A DNA stretch of 64,000 nucleotides from Micromonospora sp. R77 (GCF_022747945.1 NZ_JALDST010000001.1:4154001-4218000), one strand, 5' to 3'; positions 21,857-29,858 are shown, counted from the stretch's first letter. Notes: generated by a model from the sequence alone, not told the origin. Program-made: numbers and translations.

Positions 21857-21971
21857 CTACAAGTTTGATGACGTAAACGAATCACCCGGTTCGCCGCCTG
21901 CCGGCATCCGCCTCGGCGGTCTCAGCGGCAACACCCTCGGCGGCGATTCATTTACGTCATCAAAGCTGTAG
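21857..21971. repeat. 115-bp element with AT-rich 27-bp terminal inverted repeats
   Basis: The ends match at 24 of 27 positions: 21857-21883 contains TTTGATGACGTAAACGAATC and 21945-21971 is its near complement, with TTACGTCATCAAAG. The arms are about 40 percent GC while the 61-bp centre is very GC-rich. It has no ORF. It could be a miniature inverted-repeat element, a long RNA hairpin or a paired operator. No target-site duplication is obvious. Confidence 0.6.
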
Positions 21972-22114
21972 GGAGACGTTGACAGCATCCACCAGCCCGC
22001 GCCGCCGTGCGTGTGCGGGGCGAGGTGTCGCCACAAGCCGGCTGGCAGGCTCGCCCTCACGCGGGCCCGCGCCCGCACCGCATGGCCCAGTTCCCGGTCC
22101 CGGTCGGTGCCGGG

Positions 22115-22855
22115 TCAGTCGAGCAGGTGGTCGCGGAGGGCGGTGAGCTGTGCGTCGGTGACCCCGGCGTGGCGCAGGTAGTCCTCCACCGAGCCGTGGC
22201 CGGCGCGCAGTTCGGTGAGGAAGAGCGTCATCGCCTCGGCGGGGGAGGCGAGGAAGGGCGCCGGCGGCTCCTCGGCGTCCGGGAAGGTGGCGGCGACCCA
22301 GGCGCTGAACCGCGCCGACGCCTCGGTGCTGAGGGCGTAGTCGGCGGCGATGTCCTCGTCGGCGACGCCCAGCACGGCCAGGGTCAGCGCGCAGACGATG
22401 CCGGTGCGGTCCTTGCCGGCGACGCAGTGCACCACGACCGGGGCGTTGGCGCTGTCGGCGATCAGGCCGACCGCCTCGGCCAGCCCGGCGGTGCCGGTCT
22501 CGGCGAGGGCGGCGTACCGGTCGGCGAGATAGCGGGCGAGGTCCTGTCCGTCATCGTACGGGACCTGGGCCCAGTCGTGGTGCTCGGGGTGGATGTGCCG
22601 GTAGGTGAGCCCGTCGTACTCGGGCACCCGGCCGTCGCGTTCCACCTCGGACGGTCGGCGTAGGTCGATGACGGTGCGGACGCCGAGCGCGGCGAACGCT
22701 TCCCGGTCGGGCCCGTCGATCCGGTGCGGTGAGTCGGAGCGGTAGAGCCGTCCCCATCGGACGGATCGCCCGTCGTGGGCGGGATAGCCACCCACGTCGC
22801 GGAAGTTGAACAGGCTGTCGAAGGGGATCCGGCGGGTCACTTCGGTCGCGTCCAC
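22115..22855 (-). CDS. tyrosine-protein phosphatase (PtpB-like, Y_phosphatase3)
   Basis: About 246 residues from the GTG at 22853-22855 (an alternative GTG is at 22840). The N-terminus FDSLFNFRDVGGYPAHDGR and the P-loop HCVAGKDRTG match the family of Mycobacterium tuberculosis PtpB, cysteine phosphatases that act on phosphotyrosine and sometimes phosphoinositides. The catalytic Cys and Arg are both present. The aspartate region and C-terminal helices (HAGVTDAQLTALRDHL) are complete. No signal peptide. Monocistronic or read with the PRC-barrel gene upstream (77-bp gap). Confidence 0.85.
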   Translation of the reverse strand: MDATEVTRRIPFDSLFNFRDVGGYPAHDGRSVRWGRLYRSDSPHRIDGPDREAFAALGVRTVIDLRRPSEVERDGRVPEYDGLTYRHIHPEHHDWAQVPYDDGQDLARYLADRYAALAETGTAGLAEAVGLIADSANAPVVVHCVAGKDRTGIVCALTLAVLGVADEDIAADYALSTEASARFSAWVAATFPDAEEPPAPFLASPAEAMTLFLTELRAGHGSVEDYLRHAGVTDAQLTALRDHLLD

Positions 22856-22932
22856 CCTGACACGGTAACGGCCGGTGCGGCGTCGCCGCACCGGCCGTCG
22901 TACCCCGGGTCGGCCGGACCGGGGTGGACTCG

Positions 22933-23397
22933 TCAGACCCGGGCCGGGCCGTCCGGCGGCAACGACGACCAGCGCTCGCCGTAGTAGCCGCCCAGCCGGT
23001 CCCGGTAGGCCGGGTCGGTGTGGCTCGTCTCGTCGTACTCCGGGGCGGCCTTGATCTGGTCCTTCTCCCGGTCGACGTGGACGGTGCGTGCGTCGTGGTC
23101 GACGTGGCTGACGGTGCCGGCCGGCAGCATGACCTTCTTGCCGAAGATCCACGGGCCGGTGTCCACCACCAGGTAGCTGTCGTCGACCTCGTGACTGGCG
23201 CTGTCGATCTTGCCGATGCCGCCGTCCGTGGCCTCGACCTTGTAGCCGGTGAGGTCCGCGCTGGCGACCCCGGCCTCGTCCCGGTAGCGCCACGGGTCGA
23301 AGGCGCCCGCCGGCGCGCCCCCGGCGACGGCACCGCGGCCGTCGTCGAGGATCGGGTCGGTGCTGCCGTGCGTGCTGTGCGGGTCCAGCCCGTCCAT
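22933..23397 (-). CDS. PRC-barrel domain protein
   Basis: A 154-residue protein with a Pro/Gly-rich N-terminus and a PRC-barrel-like domain at about 45-125 (LTGYKVEATDGGIGKIDSAS to DHDARTVHVDREKDQI). Such proteins are common in actinobacteria and related to a domain of ribosome-maturation factor RimM, but the role of stand-alone forms is not known. The ATG at 23395-23397 has AGGAG six bases before it. It precedes the tyrosine phosphatase on the same strand; a functional link is not implied. Confidence 0.75.
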   Translation of the reverse strand: MDGLDPHSTHGSTDPILDDGRGAVAGGAPAGAFDPWRYRDEAGVASADLTGYKVEATDGGIGKIDSASHEVDDSYLVVDTGPWIFGKKVMLPAGTVSHVDHDARTVHVDREKDQIKAAPEYDETSHTDPAYRDRLGGYYGERWSSLPPDGPARV

Positions 23398-23493
23398 GGG
23401 TGACTCCTGTCCCGACCGTCGTAGTCGTCGCAGTGAAGACTGACAGCCAGAACTTCTACCCACGGTGTCGGCGTTCACGCCTGAGAACGCCGC

Positions 23494-23524
23494 GGGGCCG
23501 GCGCCGCGATCCGGCGCCGGCCCC
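23494..23524 (-). terminator. terminator of the ahpC-ahpD operon
   Basis: A perfect 13-bp stem (23494-23506 with 23512-23524) and a 5-nt loop just after the ahpD stop. Confidence 0.8.
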
Positions 23525-23538
23525 CACAGTCGTACGGG

Positions 23539-24069
23539 TCAGGCGAGCGCGGCCTCGGCGTCGAGCGCCACGGCGGCGGCGTGCACGACGGCGGCGATCC
23601 GCAGCGCCTCGTGCACCTGCTCCCGGGTGAACCCGGTGCCGCGCAGGGTCTTCTCGTGCGACTCCAGGCACACCCCGCAGCCGGTGATCGCCGAGACGGC
23701 GAGGCTCCAGAGTTCGAAGTCGCCCTTGTCGACTCCCGGCCGGGCGATGATCTGCATCCGCAGCCGGGCCGGCATGCTGGCGTACTGCTCGTCGCCGATG
23801 AGGTGCTTGGCCCGGTAGTAGATGTTGTTCATCGCCATGATCGTGGCGGCGCCCTTGGCCGCCTCGACCGCCTCCGGGGTGAGGTGACCGGCCGCCTCGG
23901 CGGCGATCTCCCGCAGCACCACCGGGTTACGGGCCGCGACCGCGCAGGCCAGGGCGGTACCCCAGGCCTGCTCGGGCTTGAGCGTCGAGGTGGCGACGGT
24001 GGAGCCGAGGTTGAGCTTGATGTCCTTCGCGTATTCCGGCAGGGCGGCCTTGACCGCGTCCAGACCCAT
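23539..24069 (-). CDS. ahpD: alkyl hydroperoxide reductase AhpD (carboxymuconolactone decarboxylase fold)
   Basis: A 176-residue, all-helical protein. The CxxC pair is C131 and C134 in GCGVCLESHE, as in mycobacterial AhpD, which receives electrons through a lipoamide protein and reduces AhpC. The ATG at 24067-24069 gives MGLDAVKAALPEYAKD, colinear with known AhpD; a GTG at 24078 would overlap ahpC by 8 bases. It is directly downstream of ahpC, an arrangement conserved in actinobacteria that use AhpC/AhpD against peroxides. Confidence 0.93.
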   Translation of the reverse strand: MGLDAVKAALPEYAKDIKLNLGSTVATSTLKPEQAWGTALACAVAARNPVVLREIAAEAAGHLTPEAVEAAKGAATIMAMNNIYYRAKHLIGDEQYASMPARLRMQIIARPGVDKGDFELWSLAVSAITGCGVCLESHEKTLRGTGFTREQVHEALRIAAVVHAAAVALDAEAALA

Positions 24070-24070
24070 C

Positions 24071-24631
24071 TCAGGCACCGGCGCCGGCGAGCAGCGCGTT
24101 GGCGTCCAGGGTCTGGCCGCCCTTGTTCCAGTTGCACGGGCACAGCTCGTCGGTCTGCAGCGCGTCGAGCACCCGCAGCACCTCGGAGACGTTCCGGCCG
24201 ACGGACCCGGCGGTCACCATGGCGAACTGGATCTCGTTGTCCGGGTCGACGATGAAGGTGGCCCGCTGGGCGACGCCGTCCTCGCCGAGCACGCCGCAGT
24301 CGGCGGTCAGCTCCCGCTTGATGTCGCTGAGCATCGGGAAGGGCAGGTCACGCAGGTCGGGGTGGTCCTTGCGCCAGGCGTAGTGGACGAACTCGTTGTC
24401 CACCGACACGCCCAGCACCTGGGCGTCCCGGTCGGCGAACTCGCCGTTGAGCCGGCCGAACTCGGCGATCTCCGTCGGGCAGATGAAGGTGAAGTCCTTC
24501 GGCCAGAAGAAGACCACCCGCCACTTGCCCTCGTAGGACTTGTGGTTGATCGTCTCGAACGCCTTGTCGGCGTCGAGCGACACGCAGGCGGTGAGTTCGT
24601 ACTCGGGGAAGCGGTCACCGACAGTGAGCAC
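24071..24631 (-). CDS. ahpC: alkyl hydroperoxide reductase AhpC (2-Cys peroxiredoxin)
   Basis: A 186-residue peroxiredoxin. The peroxidatic Cys is C51 in FTFICPTE; C-terminal cysteines C164 and C166 in ELCPCNW match the mycobacterial type, in which a third Cys takes part in resolution by AhpD. A GTG start has AAGGAGGA just before it. First gene of ahpC-ahpD. No oxyR is adjacent (the divergent gene is cimA), so I cannot say what induces it; the upstream 230 bp contain no regulator site I can name. Confidence 0.94.
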   Translation of the reverse strand: MLTVGDRFPEYELTACVSLDADKAFETINHKSYEGKWRVVFFWPKDFTFICPTEIAEFGRLNGEFADRDAQVLGVSVDNEFVHYAWRKDHPDLRDLPFPMLSDIKRELTADCGVLGEDGVAQRATFIVDPDNEIQFAMVTAGSVGRNVSEVLRVLDALQTDELCPCNWNKGGQTLDANALLAGAGA

Positions 24632-24868
24632 AGGTCCTCCTTGACAGCGGCTCGTCAGCGGCGCGAGGCCGTTAACTGGATCGGTTCCAGATACTTCCGC
24701 AGCGCGGTTCTCGGCTGGTGGCGGCCGGTGGACTTGTGAAGTCGATCACCGACGGTGGGTGTCGCCGGGGCGGTCGGCCGGTGACCGGGCAACGACGACG
24801 CTGCGTCACCGTCCCGGCATGTGGATTCCGCCTCCCAAAACCGGGGGCGGGGTGGCAGAGTACCGATC

Positions 24869-24901
24869 GTGACCAGCACCGTCCTGATTATTGGCAGCTA
24901 G
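24869..24901 (+). CDS. cimA leader peptide (attenuator peptide)
   Basis: A 10-codon ORF starting GTG, MTSTVLIIGS, with consecutive Val-Leu-Ile-Ile codons (GTC CTG ATT ATT) just before the stop TAG. ATT seems rare in this GC-rich DNA. CAGAGT (24856-24861) ends 7 nt before the GTG and could be a -10 box for a leaderless start; GGCAGAG could alternatively serve as a weak ribosome site. The stop codon overlaps the first attenuator hairpin. The rest of the ahpC-cimA gap (24632-24855) shows nothing I can name. Confidence 0.75.
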   Translation: MTSTVLIIGS

Positions 24902-24962
24902 CGCGCCGGCCTTCCCTCTCGCCGAGCGCGCAGACCTCCCGCATCCCGCGGGGGGTCTTTTT
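24898..24962 (+). promoter_or_regulatory. transcription attenuator of cimA
   Basis: First hairpin (imperfect): 24898-24910 with 24921-24933. Terminator hairpin: 24932-24942 with 24948-24958, 11 pairs with one T-G pair, followed by TTTTT (24958-24962). cimA starts 42 nt later. The layout is the same as in the ilvB leader. The hairpins share only two bases, so the antitermination route is not clear from inspection. Confidence 0.75.
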
Positions 24963-25004
24963 GTTGCCCCCGCAGCTCCCCGCAGGTTCGAGAAGAGGAT
25001 CCAG

Positions 25005-26660
25005 ATGACCTTCCAGGTGTACGACACGACGCTGCGCGACGGTGCCCAGCGCGAGGGGCTCACCTACTCGGTGGTCGACAAGCTCGCCGTGGCGCGGCTG
25101 CTCGACGAGTTCGGCGTCGGCTTCATCGAGGGTGGCTGGCCGGGCGCGGTACCGAAGGACACCGAGTTCTTCCGCCGGGCGCGTACCGAACTCCAGCTGC
25201 GGCACGCGATCCTGGTCGCCTTCGGCGCCACCCGGAAGGCCGGCGTGGCCGTCGCCGCCGACCCGCAGGTGCGCGGGCTGCTCGACGCCCAGACCCCGGC
25301 CGTCGCCCTGGTCGCCAAGGCCGACCTCCGGCACGTCGAGCGGGCGCTGCGCACCACCGGCGCGGAGAACCTGGCGATGGTCCACGACACGGTGGCCCAC
25401 CTGGTGGCCGAGGGCCGCCGGGTCTTCGTCGACGGCGAGCACTTCTTCGACGGCTACCGGCACGACCCGGCGTACACCGCCTCCGTGGTGGAGACCGCCC
25501 TCGCCGCCGGCGCGGAGCGGTTCGTGCTCTGCGACACCAACGGCGGCATGCTGCCCTCGCAGATCACCGCCGCCATCGCCGACGTCACCGCCCGGACCGG
25601 CGTGGCGCCGGAGCTGCTCGGCATGCACGCCCAGAACGACACCGCCTGCGCGGTGGCCAACACCATCGCCGCCGTCGAGGCCGGCGTCCGGCACGTCCAG
25701 GGCACCGCCAACGGGTACGGCGAGCGCCCCGGCAACGCCGACATCTTCGCCGTCGTCGCCAACCTCCAGCTCAAGCTCGGGTTGCCCGTCCTACCGGACG
25801 GTTGCCTGGCACAGATGGTGCGGGTCTCGCACGCCATCGCCGAGATCGCCAACATCGCCCCCGACACCCACCAGGCGTACGCCGGGGCGGCGGCCTTCGC
25901 CCACAAGGCGGGGCTGCACGCGAGCGCGATCAAGGTCGACCCGTTGCTCTACAACCACGTGGACCCGTCGGTAGTGGGCAACGACATGCGGATCCTGGTG
26001 ACCGAGATGGCCGGCCGGGCCAGCATCGAGCTAAAGAGCCGCGAGCTGGGTCTGGACTTGGCCGGCCATCCGGAGGCGCTCGCCACGGTCACCAGGCGGG
26101 TCAAGGAGCTGGAGGCCGGTGGCTGGTCCTTCGAGGCGGCCGACGCCTCCTTCGAGCTGCTGGTCCGCGCCGAGCTGCCGGACCGCGCGGCGGCCCGACC
26201 GTTCGCCCTGGAGTCCTACCGGGTGATCGTCGAGCACCGGGAGGACGGCGCGGTGGTCTCCGAGGCCACCGTCAAGATCCGGGTACGCGGCGAGCGGGTG
26301 ATCGCCACCGCCGAGGGGAACGGCCCGGTCAACGCCCTCGACGAGGCGCTGCGCACGGCGCTGACCCGGCACTACCCGGAGCTGCGCGACTTCGAGCTGG
26401 CCGACTACAAGGTCCGCATCCTGGAGGGCAGCCACGGCACCGGCGCGGTGACCCGGGTGCTGGTCGAGACGGCCGGCTCCGGCCGTGACTGGACCACCGT
26501 CGGCGTCCACCCCAACGTGGTCGAGGCGTCCTGGCACGCCCTCGTCGACGCCCTCACCTACGGCCTCGACCGCGCCCGGCGCCCCCTCCGCGCCGATCAA
26601 GGAGTTGTGGCGGGTGACGAAAGCTCCGATCCGGGCAGATCGGGCGCCATGACTCCATGA
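25005..26660 (+). CDS. cimA: (R)-citramalate synthase
   Basis: A 551-residue DRE-TIM enzyme condensing pyruvate with acetyl-CoA to citramalate, a threonine-independent entry into isoleucine synthesis. Signatures: YDTTLRDGAQREGL (substrate/metal), GMHAQNDTACAVAN and GTANGYGERPGNAD. The C-terminal LeuA-type dimer regulatory domain (about 400-525) should bind isoleucine. CimA is preferred to 2-isopropylmalate synthase because of the overall match and the N-terminus MTFQVYDTTLRD. AAGAGGAT precedes the ATG. The last 20 or so residues (after LDRARRPLR) are encoded by an inverted-repeat element, so the natural C-terminus may have been extended. Confidence 0.92.
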   Translation: MTFQVYDTTLRDGAQREGLTYSVVDKLAVARLLDEFGVGFIEGGWPGAVPKDTEFFRRARTELQLRHAILVAFGATRKAGVAVAADPQVRGLLDAQTPAVALVAKADLRHVERALRTTGAENLAMVHDTVAHLVAEGRRVFVDGEHFFDGYRHDPAYTASVVETALAAGAERFVLCDTNGGMLPSQITAAIADVTARTGVAPELLGMHAQNDTACAVANTIAAVEAGVRHVQGTANGYGERPGNADIFAVVANLQLKLGLPVLPDGCLAQMVRVSHAIAEIANIAPDTHQAYAGAAAFAHKAGLHASAIKVDPLLYNHVDPSVVGNDMRILVTEMAGRASIELKSRELGLDLAGHPEALATVTRRVKELEAGGWSFEAADASFELLVRAELPDRAAARPFALESYRVIVEHREDGAVVSEATVKIRVRGERVIATAEGNGPVNALDEALRTALTRHYPELRDFELADYKVRILEGSHGTGAVTRVLVETAGSGRDWTTVGVHPNVVEASWHALVDALTYGLDRARRPLRADQGVVAGDESSDPGRSGAMTP

Positions 26661-26662
26661 TC
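26595..26662. repeat. imperfect inverted repeat overlapping the 3' end of cimA
   Basis: GATCAAGGAGTTGTGGCG (26595-26612) faces a copy matching at 15 of 18 positions (26645-26662); inside is a perfect 6-bp stem CCGATC/GATCGG (26626-26643). The cimA stop is within the right arm. It may act as a terminator; I recall similar GATCAAGGAGT repeats in Micromonospora intergenic DNA. Confidence 0.55.
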
Positions 26663-26669
26663 GACGCTC

Positions 26670-26739
26670 GGGCGGCGGGGGCGGCGGCGGGGGCGGCGGG
26701 GGCGGCGGGGGCGGCGGGGGCGGCGGGGGCGGGGGGCGG
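26670..26739. repeat. G-rich tandem repeat (unit GGGGGCGGC)
   Basis: About 70 bp of almost pure G/C made of 5-6 copies of a 9-base unit GGGGGCGGC with slight variation, between convergent cimA and an endonuclease-like gene. Runs of five G spaced by 4 bases could form G-quadruplexes on the plus strand. If the endonuclease frameshift is real, this tract would encode a run of more than 20 Pro. Confidence 0.85.
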
Positions 26740-27737
26740 TCAGGCGGGCGGGAGGCGCAGCTCGGCGAGGACGGCGCGGTGGTCGCTGCCGGGAAGGGGT
26801 GCACCTCGACCGAGTGGACGGCGATGCGGCGGTCGGCCAGCACGTGGTCGATGGTGACCGGCGGGATCGGGTCGCCGTCGTACGGGCCCCAGGTGCCGGT
26901 CAGCCCGGCGCCGGCCGCGTCGGCGGCGTCCACGTACCCGGTGCGGATCAGGTCACGCAGCGGGGCGTGGTCCAGGGTGGCGTTGAAGTCCCCGGCGAGC
27001 ACGCTCAGCTGCCCGTCGGGGGTGGCGTGCGGCTGCGCCCGCAGGTCGGTCCACCACTCGTCGACGACCTCGACGGCGTACGGGGCGGCCGGGTGCGCCG
27101 ACTCCACCCGCAGCGGCGGCGCGCCGGGCACGGCGAGGGTCCCGTACGCCTGGGTGAAGGCGAACCCCTGGTTGCGCCGTAGCCCCGGCGCGCTGATCGG
27201 GAAGCGGGCGTAGAGGCCGGAGCCGGTGGTGCCGACCTCCGGGTTGAGCTGCCGGTAGGGCAGCAGGCCGGCCAGCCCGAGCCGGTCCAGCTCGGCCGCG
27301 ATCCCCGGGGTGAACTCCTGCACGGTGAGCACGTCCACCCGCCGGGCGCGGACCAGCTCGACGAGGGTGCCCGGATCGGCCTCGCCCTTCAGCAGGTTGG
27401 CGGTGAGCAGCCGCAGCACCGGCCCGGTGTCCGCCGGTTGGTCGGCGGCGAGGGCCCGGGGGAGCACCGCGCCGATCAGCACGAGCGCGGTGCCGGCCGC
27501 GACCGCCGCCGGCCAGCGGCGCCGCAGGGCGAGCGCCAGCAGCAGCGGCAGCAGCGTCCAGACCGCGACGTACGGGGTGAAGGCGACCGCCTGCACGAGC
27601 GGTCCCCGTTCCAGCCCCGCCAGCCGGACGACCGCCCACCCCACGCCGGGCGCGACGAGCAGCCAGCAGAGCCAGGTCCGCACCCGGGTGCGCCGCGCCG
27701 GAGCTGGTCGGTCGTCGTCCGTGATCACGGTCGCCAC
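26740..27737 (-). CDS. endonuclease/exonuclease/phosphatase family membrane protein, frameshifted near its C-terminus
   Basis: The GTG at 27735-27737 is preceded by GGAG. About 100 N-terminal residues hold three hydrophobic segments; then an EEP (DNase I-like) domain begins at LRLLTANLLKGEADPG with VLTVQEF, LAGDFNATLDHAPLRDL and TIDHVLADRR. The final catalytic motif SDHRAVLAELRLPPA followed by TGA (26740-26742) is in the neighbouring frame: one base is missing near 26791-26799. Without correction the frame reads through the Pro-coding repeat far into the cimA antisense strand. The substrate of these membrane-linked EEP proteins is unknown. Monocistronic. Confidence 0.75.
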
Positions 27738-27865
27738 CGTAGCGGCTCCGCCTCGCCGCCGTTGCCTCCGGCGGCCCGCCCGGCCACCGTCCGTGAATTG
27801 TCACGCTTTCATGTTTCGCAATTTACCGCCGGGCCTGAAACAATCTGAAACGCCGTGCCACGGCA

Positions 27866-27895
27866 TTGACCTCGCGCTTTGGCCGGTGCTACTTT
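27866..27895 (+). promoter_or_regulatory. predicted promoter of the secreted-protein gene
   Basis: TTGACC (27866-27871) and TACTTT (27890-27895) are 18 bases apart, a good vegetative-type promoter, giving a 5' untranslated leader of about 190 nt. Just upstream (27835-27852) CTGAAAC occurs twice, 10 bases apart, which may be a regulator site. Confidence 0.6.
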
Positions 27896-27910
27896 CCACC
27901 TGGTCACAGA

Positions 27911-28032
27911 CCCGGAGCGCATCGGCGTAATGCCTGCTCAGGCCGGGTGAGGAAAGTTCTGAGACAGGAATTTTCCGCAGCCGGTGAGTGGTCGTTCCGG
28001 CGGCTTGTCCGCGGTGCTGAAAAGCTCGGAAC
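27911..28032 (+). ncRNA. structured 5' leader, candidate cis-regulatory RNA
   Basis: Three consecutive folds lie in the predicted 190-nt leader: CCCGG/CCGGG (27911-27915, 27943-27947) enclosing GCAT/ATGC; a hairpin GGAAA/TTTCC (27951-27976); and a possible three-way junction closed by GTTCCG/CGGAAC (27994-27999, 28027-28032) with arms GCGG-CTTGT-CCGC and GCT-GAAA-AGC, the last a GNRA-type tetraloop. It does not match a riboswitch consensus that I know. The fold is by eye only. Confidence 0.4.
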
Positions 28033-28094
28033 AAACTGGCTCGTCATTTCGCGGGTCGGTCATGTCGACACGGTCAACAAAAGGGGGACCTGTC

Positions 28095-28631
28095 ATGGCA
28101 AAATTCATTTCCCGTAGGGCGGTCGCGGTCACGTTCGGCGCGCTCGTGCTGACGCTGGCCGGTGGCGGGATCGCCGCCGCCCAGACCACCACGGCGGCCC
28201 GGCCCGCCGCCCAGACCGGCCAGCCGGGCGTCGGTTCCGGTGCCGCCGCACGATCCGGCCAGCCGCCGGTGACCCCGGCCCGGGCGGCGGCGGCCAAGGC
28301 GGCGCTGAAGAAGGGGGTCAGCCCGTCCTTCATCAACGGCGCCACGTCCTTCGGCGTCGTCAGCAGCGCCGGCACCCTGCTGCGTTCGCGGGACGCCGTC
28401 TCCGCGACCAAGTTCGGCGCCGGTCAGTACGAGGTCATCTTCAACCGCAGCCTGACCCGCGCCGCCTACGTGGCCACCGTCGGCACCACCCAGGACTGCT
28501 GCATCCCGCCGGCCGGCGAGATCTCGGTCGCGCCGCGGCTGTCCACCCCGAACGGCGTCTTCGTGCAGACGTACGACTCTGCCGGCAACCCGGCGGACCT
28601 GCCGTTCCACCTGGCCGTGTTCACCCCCTGA
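28095..28631 (+). CDS. secreted protein of unknown function
   Basis: 178 residues. A Sec signal peptide covers about 1-30 (RRAVAVTFGALVLTLAGGG then AAAQ). An Ala/Gln/Pro-rich stretch and a positively charged segment (about 60-75) precede a C-terminal domain of about 90 residues that looks like a beta-sandwich: GQYEVIFNRSLTRAAYVATVG, two adjacent Cys (TQDCCIPP), and GVFVQTYDSAGNPADLPFHL. I have seen this type of domain in other actinobacterial secreted proteins but know no function. AAGGGGGACC precedes the ATG. It is monocistronic, with its own promoter, long leader and terminator. Confidence 0.8.
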   Translation: MAKFISRRAVAVTFGALVLTLAGGGIAAAQTTTAARPAAQTGQPGVGSGAAARSGQPPVTPARAAAAKAALKKGVSPSFINGATSFGVVSSAGTLLRSRDAVSATKFGAGQYEVIFNRSLTRAAYVATVGTTQDCCIPPAGEISVAPRLSTPNGVFVQTYDSAGNPADLPFHLAVFTP

Positions 28632-28646
28632 TCCCTGCCCGACGAA

Positions 28647-28680
28647 AGGCGCCGGTCCCGGCGACGGGGCCGGCGCCTTC
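28647..28680 (+). terminator. terminator of the secreted-protein gene
   Basis: A 15-bp stem with one T-G pair (28647-28661 with 28666-28680) and a 4-nt loop GCGA, 15 bases after the stop. Confidence 0.85.
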
Positions 28681-28808
28681 CTGTCGTCCCGCGATCGCCG
28701 GTTGCCTCCGGGGCCCGCGCGACGCTCGTCCCGGTTAGGGGCGCTACGGCCCCGACTGGGGCCGGGAGTCCGACGTTTGCCCGCCCACCGGCCCGGGAAG
28801 CAAGCACC

Positions 28809-29858
28809 GTGACGGACATCTCGGACACCCTGGTCACCGTGCCCAGTCCGGCCGACGCCGAGGCGAGCGGCGCCGCGCTGGAACAGACGCTCTTCGAGGT
28901 CAAACGGGTGATCGTCGGGCAGGACCGGCTCGTCGACCGCCTGCTCACCGCCCTGATCGCCGACGGGCACTGCCTGCTCGAGGGCGTGCCCGGCGTCGCG
29001 AAGACGCTCGCCGCGCAGACCCTCGCCACGGTTGTCGGCGGCACCTTCTCCCGGATCCAGTTCACCCCCGACCTGGTCCCCTCCGACATCGTCGGCACCC
29101 GCATCTACCGCGCCTCCACCGAGACCTTCGACGTCGAGCTGGGCCCGATCATGGCCAACATGGTGCTCGCCGACGAGATCAACCGGGCCCCGGCCAAGGT
29201 GCAGTCGGCGCTGCTGGAGGCGATGGCCGAGCGGCAGGTCTCCATCGGTGGCCGCAGCTGGCCGGTCCCGGACCCGTTCCTGGTGCTGGCCACCCAGAAC
29301 CCGATCGAGTCGGAGGGCGTCTACCAGCTCCCCGAGGCGCAACGCGACCGGTTCCTCATGAAGATCGTGGTCGACTACCCGAGCGACGCCGACGAGCTGG
29401 CCATCCTCTACCGGATGAGCGCCGACCGGCCCAGCCCCCGCCAGGTGCTCGACCCGCCCCGACTGCGGGACCTCCAACGCCGGGCGGGCCACGTCTTCGT
29501 CCACCACGCCGTCGCCGAGTACGTCGTCCGGCTCATCCTCGCCACCCGGGACCCCGGCCGGTTCGGGCTGGCCGAGCTGGCGCCGCTGCTGGCGTACGGG
29601 GCGAGCCCGCGGGCCACCCTCGGCCTGGTCGCCGCCGCCCGCGCCCGGGCGCTGCTGCGGGGCCGGGAGTACGTGCTGCCCGAGGACGTCCGGGAACTCG
29701 CGGTGGACGTGCTGGCGCACCGGCTGGTGCTCTCCTTCGACGCGGTGGCCGACGGCATCTCCGCCGAGGCGCTGGTGCGTCGGCTGGTCGAGGCGGTGCC
29801 GCCGCCCCGGATCGCCGCCGGCCACCCCGAGGCGGCGCCCGACCTGGCGGCGGCATGA
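28809..29858 (+). CDS. MoxR-family AAA ATPase
   Basis: 349 residues. Walker A is GVPGVAKT (59-66), Walker B is VLADEINRA, and sensor regions ATQNPIESEG and LPEAQRDRF are present. MoxR ATPases act as chaperones that activate VWA-domain partners, and here the gene is followed, with four-base overlaps, by DUF58 and VWA genes, the classic MoxR/DUF58/VWA set. GTG start. The target complex is unknown. Confidence 0.93.
   Translation: MTDISDTLVTVPSPADAEASGAALEQTLFEVKRVIVGQDRLVDRLLTALIADGHCLLEGVPGVAKTLAAQTLATVVGGTFSRIQFTPDLVPSDIVGTRIYRASTETFDVELGPIMANMVLADEINRAPAKVQSALLEAMAERQVSIGGRSWPVPDPFLVLATQNPIESEGVYQLPEAQRDRFLMKIVVDYPSDADELAILYRMSADRPSPRQVLDPPRLRDLQRRAGHVFVHHAVAEYVVRLILATRDPGRFGLAELAPLLAYGASPRATLGLVAAARARALLRGREYVLPEDVRELAVDVLAHRLVLSFDAVADGISAEALVRRLVEAVPPPRIAAGHPEAAPDLAAA

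Larger units (their letters stand above)
21613..22114. other. 500-bp gene-free region after ilvE
   Basis: No ORF here has family-like sequence. The first 190 bp are GC-rich with a short duplication of GCCCTTGGCCCGGC (about 21680-21715). Then come the ilvE terminator hairpin, an unusual AT-rich inverted repeat (listed separately) and about 140 bp of GC-rich DNA up to the end of the convergent phosphatase gene. Confidence 0.6.

Noticed and set aside
26031..26739. C-terminal extension of the endonuclease-like protein through a poly-Pro run into cimA antisense
   Set aside because: The expected SDHR motif and a stop are present in the adjacent frame at 26740-26799, so the extension is an effect of one missing base.
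27911..28032. Known riboswitch (cyclic di-AMP, cobalamin or T-box) upstream of the secreted protein
   Set aside because: I looked for their hallmark core sequences and do not see them; reported only as a structured leader.
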